This document shows, one piece after another, positions 53,301 to 62,559 of a stretch of DNA of 64,000 nt (position 1 is its first letter; every line of letters starts with the position of its first letter). Source of the stretch: Azolla caroliniana. Its lineage: Eukaryota > Polypodiophyta. Below the pieces are notes generated by a model. That model saw only the letters and a program-made list of their open reading frames with translations, did not search any database and was not told where the DNA came from. Position numbers and translations under genes: made by a program. The stretch is from contig JBHGNT010000004.1 of assembly GCA_043228905.1 (NCBI GenBank), forward strand, positions 19,220,001-19,284,000, given 5' to 3'.

Positions 53301-54421
53301 TTTACGGACTGAAGCAGGCTCCCCGGCAATGGTACCGGAAGTTTGACTCCTTCATGACCGACGAAGGGTACCACAAAACGCAGTCTGATCACTGCGTGTT
53401 TGTGAAGAAGTTCGAAGGAGGAGACTTTCTAATACTCCTCCTGTACGTGGACGACATGTTGATCGTCGGACGGGACCAGGTCAAGATACAGATGCTGAAG
53501 AAGGCTCTTCACCGAACCTTCTCAATGAAGGACTTGGGTCCGGCGAGACAAATACTAGGGATGCATATCATCCGGGACCGGAGCAAGAAGCAGTTGTGGC
53601 TGTCACAGGAGAAGTACGTGACAAAGGTGCTTGAACGGTTCAACATGTCGGAAGCAAGACCGGTCGGGTCAACCCTCCCGGCAAACTGCAAATTGTCCAG
53701 CAAGCAAAGTCCCAAGACAAAGGCTGAGAAGGAGGATATGATGAAAGTACCATATGCCTCTGCCGTCGGAAGCTTGATGTACGCAATGGTGTGTACAAGA
53801 CCGGACATAGGATATGCAGTCGGAGCGGTGAGCCGGTACATGAGCAATCCCGGCAAAGAGCACTGGAACGCAGTCAAGTGGATACTCCGATACCTGAAGG
53901 GCACGGCAAACGTGTGCCTCCGATTCGGCTCCGGTAAGTCCGAACTCGATGGCTTCACCGATTCGGATATGTCGGCTGATGCAGATACCAGCCGGTCCAC
54001 ATCAGGTTATGTGATGACGTATGCAGGGGGAGCTGTTTCATGGCAGTCGAGGCTGCAGAAGACGGTTGCACTGTCAACCACGGAGGCGGAGTACATGGCG
54101 GCTGTTGAAGCCGGCAAGGAAATAATATGGATGAAGGACTTCATTAGAGAGCTCGGTATCCGGCAGGTGGAGTACCGACTCTACTGCGACAGTCAGAGTG
54201 CCATCCACCTTGCGAAGAACGCGGCCTATCACTCCCGGACGAAGCACATCCAGCGAAGATATCACTGGATCCGGGAAAGGATAGAAGACCAGGAGTTCGT
54301 GCTGACGAAGATCCACACGGACGAGAACGGCTCAGATATGCTGACCAAGGTGCTCACACCCGACAAGCTGGAAGCATGCCGGAAGAGGATCGGGTTGGAG
54401 AGACATCCCATGCCGAAGTGA
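50348..54421 (+). CDS. CopC gag-pol polyprotein, open but protease Asp replaced
   Basis: 1357 residues; the ATG at 50348 (MEGGGSGQPGMM) is preferred because the upstream in-frame ATG at 50246 lies in the LTR. Gag (ADWKIKMEDLLIVRDLY), CCHC knuckle CFHCGKPGHFRKNC (233-246), protease TWVVNSGASFHLT with Asn320 where Asp is required, pre-integrase zinc H448 and C478/C481, integrase Asp509, Asp571 and Glu606, RT YVDD with Asp1035/1036, RNase H TDSDMSAD (Asp1205), STTEAEY and YCDSQSAIH. No stop or frameshift. One G-to-A change would explain Asn320. All other catalytic residues checked are conserved. Confidence 0.97.
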   Translation: MEGGGSGQPGMMVLNAQNYADWKIKMEDLLIVRDLYEPIDRSEIPKGVLESEWKLLNRKAVATIRQYVDVSVLQHVANDTNAYEMWKKLSGLYERKNALNRTSLMRKIVNLKYRDGESMVEHVSTFMGFVNQLAAIKFPLEDAMQAIILMCTLPDSWENLVVTLSTSCTEDNLSLQTVKTSILNEEARRRDKEPASDPKALLTESDRGRQWNRSPQRREKSGTRSQSRGRPTCFHCGKPGHFRKNCRHYRKDNGADDTDSKKSPERNGAYRGATDRRGSDRRGQDRKGTTALAASEEEIMLITEEGELNVAGDETTWVVNSGASFHLTPERRYFSSYTAGEHGCVRMGNEGTCRIAGIGDVWLTTPTGCKMLLKDVRHVPEVRLNLISAGRLDDEGYAGSIRNGVMKFSKGSLIVARARKDNTLYLMNARLCPEELNVAADTAGELWHKRLCHMSEKGMKRLAEDNLIPVKHVHLEKCTDCLAGKQNRTSFHSRPPTRRSAPLELVHTDVCQVETKSHGGAQYFVTFIDDHSRKLWTAPMKTKDQVLCVFKELHARVERESGKKLKAIRADNGGEYRGQFQEYCRSKGIRLEFTVPKTPELNGLAERMNRTIMERVRSMLAHAKLPKGFWAEAMSTATYVINRSPSVPLDGDTPQRVWTGKEVSYRHLKVFGCLAYVHVAKDRRGKLDPKTRPCIFLGYGDDEFGYRVWDPVDKKIFRSRDIIFMEDKTLADWESEKKMKSSKSTGEDQLYKEQSRPARDRLALEDPAEDGEDTVPAEEDENDTGTGPDPEMNSDEEESEEPVTEAPERRYPLRERRAPRRFPEPEHVLLTDEGEPESFEEAKHDTQSRRWLSAMQDEMDSLHENHTYELVELPKGKRALRNKWVFKLKPGDAGNPPRYKARIVVKGFQQKKGVDFDEIFAPVVKMTSIRTVLSIAASMNLEVEQMDVKTAFLHGDLEEEIYMQQPEGFEKKGKEHLVCRLKKSLYGLKQAPRQWYRKFDSFMTDEGYHKTQSDHCVFVKKFEGGDFLILLLYVDDMLIVGRDQVKIQMLKKALHRTFSMKDLGPARQILGMHIIRDRSKKQLWLSQEKYVTKVLERFNMSEARPVGSTLPANCKLSSKQSPKTKAEKEDMMKVPYASAVGSLMYAMVCTRPDIGYAVGAVSRYMSNPGKEHWNAVKWILRYLKGTANVCLRFGSGKSELDGFTDSDMSADADTSRSTSGYVMTYAGGAVSWQSRLQKTVALSTTEAEYMAAVEAGKEIIWMKDFIRELGIRQVEYRLYCDSQSAIHLAKNAAYHSRTKHIQRRYHWIRERIEDQEFVLTKIHTDENGSDMLTKVLTPDKLEACRKRIGLERHPMPK

Positions 54422-54431
54422 AGGGGGAGTT

Positions 54432-55089
54432 TGTTGGGATTTCGGTCCCTCCGGATGGGATGTCCGGAGATGAATGACGGCAAGCCCGGTTGCGGTTACG
54501 GAGCCGGATGATGAAGACCCCGGTTACGGAGCCAGATGATGAATACCCCGGCTACGGAGCCGGATGATGAAGACCCCGGTTACGGAGCCGGATGATGAAG
54601 ACCCCGGTTACGGAGCCGGATGACGAATGTACCCGGAGAGAGATCCGGATGCGGGGACATATTTGTGAATATGTTTGCCAAGGGCCCTTGAGGCTATATT
54701 TGTAAATAGCCTGAAAGTCATCTGTGTATAAATATGACTTAGGGCAAACAGTTTTAGGTGGTCGCTCATTTTTCTGATTTCACCTAGAGAGAGCGAAGAG
54801 AGCAGCCGCGAGAGAGAGAGAGAGACGAAGAGGTCGTTGCCTCTGTGTATTGCCGCCGCCTGTGGCGAAGACAGTGAGCTCAAGGTTGTTGCCTTGAAGC
54901 TTCACCATTGTACATCCCTGTTCATAGTGATAGTTGGAGTTTGAGGACTCCCGTGGTTTTTCCCATTTAGGGTTTTCCACGTAAAATATCCTGTGTACTC
55001 CTCTCTCTATAGTCTTCGTGTACTTTGTATTTCCCATTTTCGGAGAGTTGATCCTATTCCTCGGTTGTGGCCGAGCACCGTTTGCAACA
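54432..55089 (+). mobile_element. CopC 3' LTR
   Basis: 658 bp, preceded by the polypurine tract GAAGGGGGAGTT and followed by GAAGT. Contains the same 27-bp minisatellite and TATA box as the 5' LTR. Confidence 0.97.
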
Positions 55090-55094
55090 GAAGT

Positions 55095-57480
55095 CATCTC
55101 CAACATTTTGGATGCGGACCGAATTGGAACAAGAGGTAGATGTTTTCTCCTTCATTGTGTTCTAAAGCAACATATCTCGGTTCCATTAGAAACCTTGTTG
55201 GCGGTCTCCAAAAAGGAAGTTTAGGATGATTTACTGGAGAAGGTGCGAAGAAAGCGAATTATGGTTGATACAACAATGACTACAAAGGAGGTGGATGGAA
55301 AGAAGGATCTATACAAGTGCTGAAGCATGAAGATAATATTTCGAGGAGCAACTTTACTCAGAATCACTAGGCCTGGGCAACTATAGAAACGAAAGTACGA
55401 CTTGGTGGTTTATCGGAGGCAGTCATGGCTCTAATTGATAGTGGCTCGGAAATAAACCTCATTTCCTTGGAGGTTTACAAGCAAGGAGGGTGGACGATGA
55501 CTTCTGATCATCATTGGAGGATTTGAGCAACAACACAACCATCAGAGGAGTTATCGAGAGCTTGCCCAAACGTGGAAGTATCAATTGGTGGTGGTACTGT
55601 GCTTCAACATTTCTTTATTCAGGATATAGCCACATATCCATTTATATTGGGCCATCCCTTTATGGTTGTTGTCCGCATGGAGACCAAGGTATTGGATGAT
55701 GGATCGGCCTATGCTCGGATCAAAGATATGGATGGTGGAAGGACAGTGCAATTTCAAACAGTTCGACCTAATCACGAAAGAAACAAGGATAGTTTACATG
55801 TATCCTCTAATTAGGATTTTTAGATAAGACTATTGTAAAATAGGGCTATAATAGTTCGCGACAACAAAAGTCCATGTATGAGAATTATTGTTCCAGAAAT
55901 AATAAAGGTTATGTTTCTTATATTGGAGCAATCTCATTTTCTTCTGTTGATGATTTAAATCGTAAAAGCCAGGTAAATGTAGAAGACATTCGGGTGATGT
56001 TTCTTAAATATCGGATTCTGGAACTGGATGATCAAGTGTGAGGAATTATGGAGGAATTTTCCTTTGTGGATACCATTAGGGAGTTGGAAAATCCTTTGTA
56101 TTCAAATGAAGGTCAGTCATTTTTTATTCCGGCCAATTTAGTGGATATGTATGCTGAAATTGCAACATTTCGAAATCGACCCAAAGAGAGCCGATTTCAA
56201 AGGATGTTATCTCAACATTGTAAAGCCTTTGTTGTTTCACCTTCATGGATAGGTTGTGTGGACCCACAACTGGTGGAGCCAATGATTATCTTTATTGTCC
56301 CTCATATGCCTTGGAACTTGAAGCCAATTCCCGTTCCGAGAGCTCATATTCGGAAACTCATCGAGTTGCTAAAAGAGAAGGTGCATATGGGTATCTTGGA
56401 GCCTTCGAATGCTCCGTATTCTAACCGGTGGTTTACAGGGTAAAAAATGAACGGATCTCTCAGGTTCATTCAAGATCTCCAACCAGTTAACAAATATCAA
56501 TTCAGAATTCAGGAGTTGGTCCTGTCGTGGATTCCTTTGTAGGTAGAGCTATCTACTCCATGGCTGATTTGTATTCTGGATATGATCAATTTCAGCTTGC
56601 TATGGATAGTAGGGATATTACTACAATGCGTACACCTATTGGGTTGGTTCGAATGTGTACTTTACCACAAGGCCCAACTAGTTCTATCGCTCATATGATG
56701 AACGCAATGAATAAGGTGTTCAGGGATCACATTCCTCATCGAACAATGCCTTTCTTGGATAACATTCCGATTAAAGGATGTCTTGAAGAAGAGAAGGGTG
56801 AAGAAGTTGGGTCGGATGGATGTCGGAAATTCGTCTTAGATCATATAGCAGACTATGAAGACATATTGAAGAATTTAGAGGAGGCACATTTGACAATTTC
56901 TGGAGAAAAATCAAGTTTTGGTAGATCTGAAGTGCGGATTGTGGGACATTTGTGTGACCCCTATGGTCGGAAACCTGATCCAACCAAGGTGGACGGCATC
57001 AATGCAATGGAGGATATCTGCAAGTCAACATCAGAAGTAAGACGATTTTTAGGTGCATGTGTTTTATATCATATTTGGATTCCACATTTTGCACATTTTG
57101 TTGATCCCTTATATAAGTTATTACGGAAAGGACAAAGGTTTATATGGGAGGAGGAGCATACTCTGGCCATGAAGAAGATTAAGATACTTTTGTCATCTGC
57201 ACCAGCCTTGCGACAACCTATATATGAGCAAGGTCGACCTATCTTTGTGACTGTAGATGCAAGTCAGACTGGAATTGGATGGGTTATTAATGAAGAGGAT
57301 GAAACTGGAGATCGATATGTTATTCGGTTTGGAGCAAAGATTTTACATGATCAACAAAGAAAGTATGCTCAAATAAAGAGAGAGTTGTGGGGCATAGTTT
57401 CTACGATTAAAGCAAACAAGGATTATTTGATTGGATCGGAAGTGGTTATAGAGACAAATTGTCTACCGATCTTTTGAATG
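55095..57480 (+). pseudogene. GypE protease, RT and RNase H
   Basis: Protease: MALIDSGSEINLIS (about 55425-55465) and YPFILGHPFMVV. RT: LKPIPVPRAHIRKLIELL, RFIQDLQPVNKY, YSMADLYSGYDQFQLA, RTPIGLVRMCTLPQG and MPFLDNIPIKG, where the second catalytic Asp is Asn. Then VRRFLGACVLYHIWIPH. RNase H: VTVDASQTGIGWVINEED, YAQIKRELWGIVS. Frames shift near 55500, 56443 and 56520. The IPHRTMPFLD-IPIKGC signature marks a distinct plant gypsy lineage from ChrA/C/D. Confidence 0.85.
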
Positions 57481-59463
57481 ATTTCAGGATGCTCTTCTAC
57501 AGATATATCCATGCTGAGATGGATTGCCTATATTAAAACATTTAACCCAGAGATCCGACACATTAAAGGGAAAAACAATGTTATGGTTGATATGTTGTGT
57601 CGAGCACGGACTATTCTAGAGCCATCCTCTCTAGAGGAAGAGGATGGTTTTGATAATGGATTCTTTTGTAATGAGATTGGTGTACAGGTGCCTGAATTTA
57701 GAGAGGAGGAATATGAAGGAGAGCTATTGCAAATCGGGAAATTCCTACAAGCACAAGAAGGAAGCCCTGATTGGACACCAAAGGATTTTCAGCTATTTAG
57801 GAAGAAGGCTTATAGGTTTTTCTTGAAGGATGGATATCTTTGGAGACTTGCAAAGAAAGTTAAGGATCCCCCAACTCGAGCTATCGGTTTACAGGTTCAG
57901 AAAGATAAGATTATTTCATATCTTCATGATAGTCATTGGGTTGGACATAAAGGAGTGGTAAACACATTTTCGAAGATTAAGGATCGGAATTGGTGGAAAG
58001 GAATGTATGTGGATATTCAAAGGTATGTGGAATCATGCATTGAATGTCAAATGTATTCTAATTATAAGGTGAGAGATGAGCTACATCCGACGTACTCACA
58101 TGTGTTGCATTATAAGTGGATGGTGGATATAGTTCATATGCCCTCTAGTCGAAATCAAATGAAATACTTGGTTCTTACTCGAGAGGACTTGTCCAACCAA
58201 GTGGAAGAAAGACCTCTCTGAAACAAGTCTGCATCGCCCATTCTAAAGTTTTTATTAGAGGATGTAATTTGTAGATATGGTAATGTTGGGCAGATTGTAA
58301 TTGATCGAGGGGAGCTTGATTCGGATGAGGCTCGAATGTTCTTCCAAATATTCGGGATCCGATTGACTCGGACTACTGCATATAATCCAGAGGGAAATGG
58401 TAAAGTGGAAAGGGTCCATGGTCCGATTGTGAAAGCTTTGGTGAAAGCATGTGATGGTCGAATTTCTATGTGGCCTGACATGCTACCTTATGCTCTCTGG
58501 GTTGATAGATGCACTCACAACTCTGTTACGGGATTTATGCCATCGGAACTACTTTTTGGTCAGATGCCTATTATGCCTACGGAGCGGATGATTCCCACTT
58601 GGGGAGTTTTACCTTGGGAAGATCAGATGGAATGTGAAGATTTGTTGACTATTCGAATTCGGCAATTAGAGAATAGGCCGAAGGATATAGTTGAAGCTGC
58701 TAGGAGACAACAAGAAGTTTGATTGAAGAATAAGGATCGATTTGACAAGAGACATCGAGTTCAGAATATTCCCATTGAAAAAGGAGATTGGGTTTTTGTG
58801 TTTGATAGTAGCCTCAAACATCAGCACAAATCTATTCGAAAATTCTCTCGTCGATGGTTTGGGCCGTATCGAGTGGTAGAAGTCCGGCAAAATGGAACAT
58901 ATATCTTATTAGAATTTGATGGAACTCTTCTTCGAATTCCAATTGCTAGTAAATGAATTAAACTCTTTAAAGAACGATTCTCTCTTGTTCCTGACATTTT
59001 GCAAGATGAAGGATCCATGGAAGCTAATACGAATTGGGAAGAAGATATTGAAGAATAGGTGGTCCATGAAGTGACAGCTACAAGTATCCAATTAGAAGCG
59101 GTAACGACAGTTTCATCACGGGATACCGGTCTAGAAGAGAAAGTAAATGAGAAGTTAGCTTTTCGATTAGAAGGGGTGAAGATGTCTCTCGTGTCGATTC
59201 CGGAATTGAATGAAGATGATTGGCATGCATCAAATGTTCAAATAAAAGGAAAGAAGAATTTAGTTGAATTTTCTTCACTTAGCACATACCGGAGGATGTG
59301 CATGTTAGGAGGTGGTTCATGTCATAAAGGGATACGACCGACTAGTGCCACCATGATTCCACACTTGCCTCAACTACAACCATGCATCTCAACTTGGTTC
59401 TGTGACCCAACACTCCTTGGAGATCCACCTAATTTGACTCATTGGAGTTTATTTACATTCTAG
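57481..59463 (+). pseudogene. GypE integrase and C-terminal region
   Basis: RHIKGKNNVMVDMLCR ends RNase H. Integrase zinc region: SYLHDSHWVGHKGVVNTF and CIECQM. Core: MVDIVHMPSSRNQMKYL, IVIDRGELDSDEA, AYNPEGNGKVERVHGP (D,D,E plausible). Tail: GDWVFVFDSSLKHQHKSIRK, KFSRRWFGPYRVVEVRQNGTY. Stops at 58219, 58720 and 58954 and a frameshift near 58230. The stretch to 59463 has no recognised domain and no chromodomain was found. Confidence 0.82.
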
Positions 59464-59715
59464 ACTCAAAGTTCTTTAGTATTATTGTTCTTAGGGATTT
59501 ATTTGCATTATCTTGGAACAAATGTTGTATAGTCAAAACCATGTAATGTATTTCATGTGCACCATATAATGCACATGCAAAGTTTCTCTATGTGTGCCAC
59601 ATGGCCACATGCTTTATATCGTCGCGCACATGCACAAGCTTCTTTAGGTGTGTGCCACATGACCTACATGTAAAGACATCCATTAGTATAAGAGGGGAGA
59701 ATTATTGTCATGTGG
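59464..59715. other. Probable partial 3' region or LTR of GypE
   Basis: AT-rich DNA with repeated GTGTGCCACATG words and a late TATAAGAGGGG. It is cut sharply where ChrF integrase begins. No TG...CA termini could be fixed. Confidence 0.35.
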
Positions 59716-60583
59716 CGGGGGGGGTTCGCAATTTATCTCTCACTTTTGGAAGCACCTATGTGACGGGCTCTAAATCTCTTGCAAACTCTCTTCAGCATAT
59801 CATCCCGAAACTAATGGCCAAGCAGAGCACACAAATCAAACACTTGAGCAGTATCTTCGATGTTTCATCAAGAATCAACAAGATGATTGGAGTCATATAT
59901 TGCATCTTGTAGAGTTTGCATACAATAACACCATACACTCTTCTACCAAGGTCACACCTTTCTATGCCTATACTGGCAACCATCCTCGATGGTGTCTCTT
60001 GGACATTCCAGTGATCTCACCAAACCCTAGTGCGGAGCAACACCTCTAGTCCGAGTTGTCTTCACATCTTCAGAAAGCTCAAGCCCAACATAAAGATCGA
60101 CATCGTCTTCCATCTCCATTCAAGGTTGGTGATTGGGTATAGTTGTTACGCCGTCACATAAAGACTACTCGACCATGTGATAAGCTAGATTATAAACGCT
60201 TGGGTCCTTTTGTCATCACGAAGCAGATTAATGATGCAACATTCCGTATTGATCTTCCTGCAAATTTGCGGCTTCATCCAGTCTTTCACAACTCTCTTTT
60301 GGAACCTTGCCACACCAGCTCGATTCCCAATCGTGTCATGCCACCATCACCTCCTCTCCAACTTGTTGATGGCCCAGAGTACGAGGTAACTGCCATTCTC
60401 AGAATAAGTTGTATTATCTAGTTGATTGGCTAGGCTATACCCCGCGCGATCGCACATGGGAACCCGTCGATAATGTTTGTAATGCTCAAGCTCTTATCAA
60501 TGACTTCCATCGTCGCTATCCAAACAAACCCGGCCCTGCATTGTTAACAACTCCTTCCACTCGTCGTTTAAGAGGAGGGATAG
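59716..60583 (+). pseudogene. ChrF integrase C-terminus and chromodomain
   Basis: 5'-truncated inside the integrase core: GGSQFISHFWKHLCDG, SAYHPETNGQAEHTNQTL, DWSHILHLVEFAYNNTIHSS, then tail KLDYKRLGPFVITKQIND, FRIDLPANLRLHPVFHNSLL and a chromodomain split by a frameshift (GPEYEVTAILR / VDWLGYTPRDRTWEPVDN). Stops occur at 60049 and 60141. Polypurine tract AAGAGGAGGGATAG precedes the LTR. Aromatic residues expected of a chromodomain (Tyr, Trp, Trp) are present. Confidence 0.85.
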
Positions 60584-60667
60584 TGTCATGAATCCGTGAA
60601 CATTATGCTTCACCTAGACTTGAACCCAAGACTATGTCATGAACACATGACCATTATGGCGTCACCC

Positions 60668-60723
60668 GGACTTGAACCTCAAACCTTGTAATCCATAGTT
60701 GAAAACCTCAACCATTAAGATAG
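60668..60723 (-). other. tRNA-like module in ChrF LTR (A and B boxes)
   Basis: On the minus strand CTATCTTAATGG (60723-60712) reads as a near-consensus D-arm A box. GGTTCAAGTCC (60678-60668) matches the B box at 10 of 11, with canonical 45-bp spacing. Antisense to the LTR. Confidence 0.55.
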
Positions 60724-60792
60724 CTTATTGTCATATGAGAAAATAAAAGCTACTTTCTATATTACATTGATTATTGTAAAAACCCTAGATCA

Positions 60793-60825
60793 TTCTAGAA
60801 TGTTCTAGAATGTCCTAGAACATTC
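60793..60825 (+). promoter_or_regulatory. Seven-unit heat-shock-element array in ChrF LTR
   Basis: TTC-TA-GAA-TG-TTC-TA-GAA-TG-TCC-TA-GAA-CA-TTC: seven alternating units at exact 5-bp pitch with one mismatch, 26 bp upstream of TATAAATA. Confidence 0.7.
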
Positions 60826-61036
60826 TAGATATCTCTAAGCTATAGGAACCTATAAATAGGGGCATACATGTATCCTCAAATCAATTCGAATCAACACCAG
60901 TCTTTAGCTCCAAGCCCACCTTGTATCCAACTCATCCTTGTAATCATTCTATTCTAATAAACCCACTCTTCTCTTATCAATCCATTCTCCTCTCTTCTTC
61001 TATTCTCTTATACCTTCCTTCAATCGTTCAATCTCT

Positions 61037-61488
61037 TACTTTTGTTAATCCTTAGGGCCAGACAACAGCTTAACACAAGGTGTCCACTTAAGACACTTCA
61101 CCAAAGGGTGTTACGGCGAGATAACTTACGACACAACGCTTAATTGAACCTTAATTGGTTACTTAGCAATACGTCATTAACACGCGTAAGTTATACAATA
61201 AGCACAGAACGGTGAACAATACTCAATGATTAAACAAAAGGTTTATATTACTCTCCATTAATGACTACATTGTAACCGGGCCTTTATATAGGTCACCGGT
61301 GCGAAGTACAAAACGGTGCCAACCGACACCTATTCGAGATCGGTCCAGATCCGGATTGGCATACCGATTCCGGTCCGTCCGTCCACATCTTCTCATATAT
61401 TAATATATATATTAAGACTAGTAATTTCAACATATTCCCAAATAACAATTCCCCTTTTCACACCCTGGTCTTTGCCGGTCGGGTAACA
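61037..61488 (-). mobile_element. LTR of the GypG family, minus orientation
   Basis: TGTTAATCC to GGGTAACA, about 452 bp, clearly related to 1888-2332 along its length, with the minus-strand TATA box CTATATAAAGG near 61290. Neither a gag nor primer site lies on its left, no polypurine tract lies on its right, and the flanks show no target duplication, so it is rearranged or solo. Confidence 0.8.
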
Positions 61489-61835
61489 CATGGCACGCCT
61501 GTGGGATAGTACCTTGTACGTCGAATCTCACACCGGCCCCTTACTCTTCGTTCAAGATATCCAATATGCTTTGCTCCAGGGTCTCCAGTGGCTCGACGGG
61601 AATTTGTTGTTGCTGTTGTGGTGGCTACTGTTGTGGCTGTTGCGGTGGCTGCTACTACGACTCCGGTTGTGACTTTGATTGTTGCTCTGGCACCGGCGTT
61701 TCCTTCGTTGTTTCCTCCAATAGCTTTGTATTCTCAGCCCGTTCGTCGGCGAGTGCCGTCGTGGCCCGATCAACTTCCTGCCGGAGCTCGGCCATCCTTT
61801 CCTGCTATTGCTTATGCTCCGTTGTCGTAGTGTAT
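61489..61835 (-). pseudogene. Family H ORF, distal part (coiled coil, Gln-rich)
   Basis: The minus strand encodes MAELRQEVDRATTALADERA, ENTKLLEETTKETPVPEQQS, then a Pro/Gln tract (QPPQQPQQ, PPQQQQQ) with CAG-type TAG stops and LETLEQSILDILNEE. It looks like the continuation of the coiled-coil ORF at 62560-64000, separated by the AT-rich insertion at 61836-62559. Function unknown. Confidence 0.5.
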
Positions 61836-62559
61836 TTTGTACACTACGTGAAAAACTTATAAAGTACCGATTTAATAAATATGAATAAATAGTAGAAAAT
61901 ATTAAAATATATATAACATGCATAAGGCAAGATTCAAACCTTGCACCTCCATGTTAATAATGTAATGTCTTACCATTACACTAACATTTCATTCGTGTTA
62001 AAAAGTAGATGTCACACATAAAAAAGGTAAGTTCACATAGGATAAACTTTAGTTAAAAGAAAAACGCATGCTAAAAGAAAAATCTACGCATGCACATCTA
62101 GCGTGCATGAACACTATAGTTGATAAAAAACGCACAAGTTAGAAAAAGCATAATCACTTTAGATAAAGCATATAGGAAAAGCATGGAGTCTATAATTAGA
62201 GAAACGGCATGGGTTAGAAAAGACTCTCTCATCTCTATATAATGATGAGGAGCACAATGTAATGGGTGTGTGAAAAATATTTGGGAAATTAGATATATTT
62301 CCTAAAACACCAATTAATATAATCGTGGGATTCACAAAGTTTTATATAATCTACCTCTTCCAATTTATGATAAATTGTTATTAGGATTCTAAATATTAAT
62401 AAATCTAATAATCTATACTTGTGGAATTCACAAGTTTCTATCTCTCTTTCTAATAATCTATACATAACTATAAAATTGTCTCAAATTCTTCTTCCTCCTA
62501 GTCCAAAACCCCAGCGGTTCCCACTTGACTCACGCAACGATCCGATGCCGAAAGGCACG
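61836..62559. mobile_element. AT-rich insertion inside the family H ORF
   Basis: About 720 bp of AT-rich DNA between two segments of coiled-coil coding sequence. It contains a tRNA-like module (61930-61984) and a TATATAATG word near 62236, and its right end (CTAGTCCAAAACCCC, GGTTCCCAC) resembles the end of the solo LTR at 32620-32640. A solo LTR or small non-autonomous retroelement is likely; exact ends and target duplication are not resolved. Confidence 0.45.
61930..61984 (-). other. tRNA-like module in the AT-rich insertion
   Basis: On the minus strand TTAGTGTAATGG (61984-61973) resembles an A box. GGTTTGAATCT (61940-61930) matches the B box at 9 of 11, 44 bp downstream, inside a perfect 5-bp stem GCAAG/CTTGC. 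No matching acceptor stem was found. Confidence 0.55.

Larger units (their letters stand above)
49660..55089 (+). mobile_element. CopC: complete, very young Ty1/copia element
   Basis: 5430 bp with 658-bp LTRs (49660-50317 and 54432-55089) that differ at one position by eye (CCCG versus CCTG in the word before AAAGTCATC). TSD GAAGT at 49655-49659 and 55090-55094. Primer site, gag-pol and polypurine tract are all present. It sits inside GypE. Confidence 0.98.
60584..61036 (+). mobile_element. ChrF 3' LTR
   Basis: It starts TGTCATGAATCC with its first about 70 bp tandemly duplicated (two T-arm-like ACTTGAACC words). A tRNA-like module (60668-60723, antisense), HSE array (60793-60825), TATAAATA (60851-60858), AATAAA (about 60957) and a CT-rich end follow. 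It abuts the next LTR at 61037; its true 3' end is uncertain. Confidence 0.75.

Noticed and set aside
60668-60723. Functional tRNA gene (also 37254-37306 and 61930-61984)
   Set aside because: A and B boxes are present but no 7-bp acceptor stem, clear anticodon arm or Pol III terminator could be assembled.
61489-61510. Plus-strand primer-binding site TGGCACGCCTGTGGGA making 61037-61488 a plus-strand 5' LTR
   Set aside because: The TATA box and the orientation of the related LTR at 1888-2332 point to the minus strand, and the adjacent coding sequence is on the minus strand. The match may be chance.
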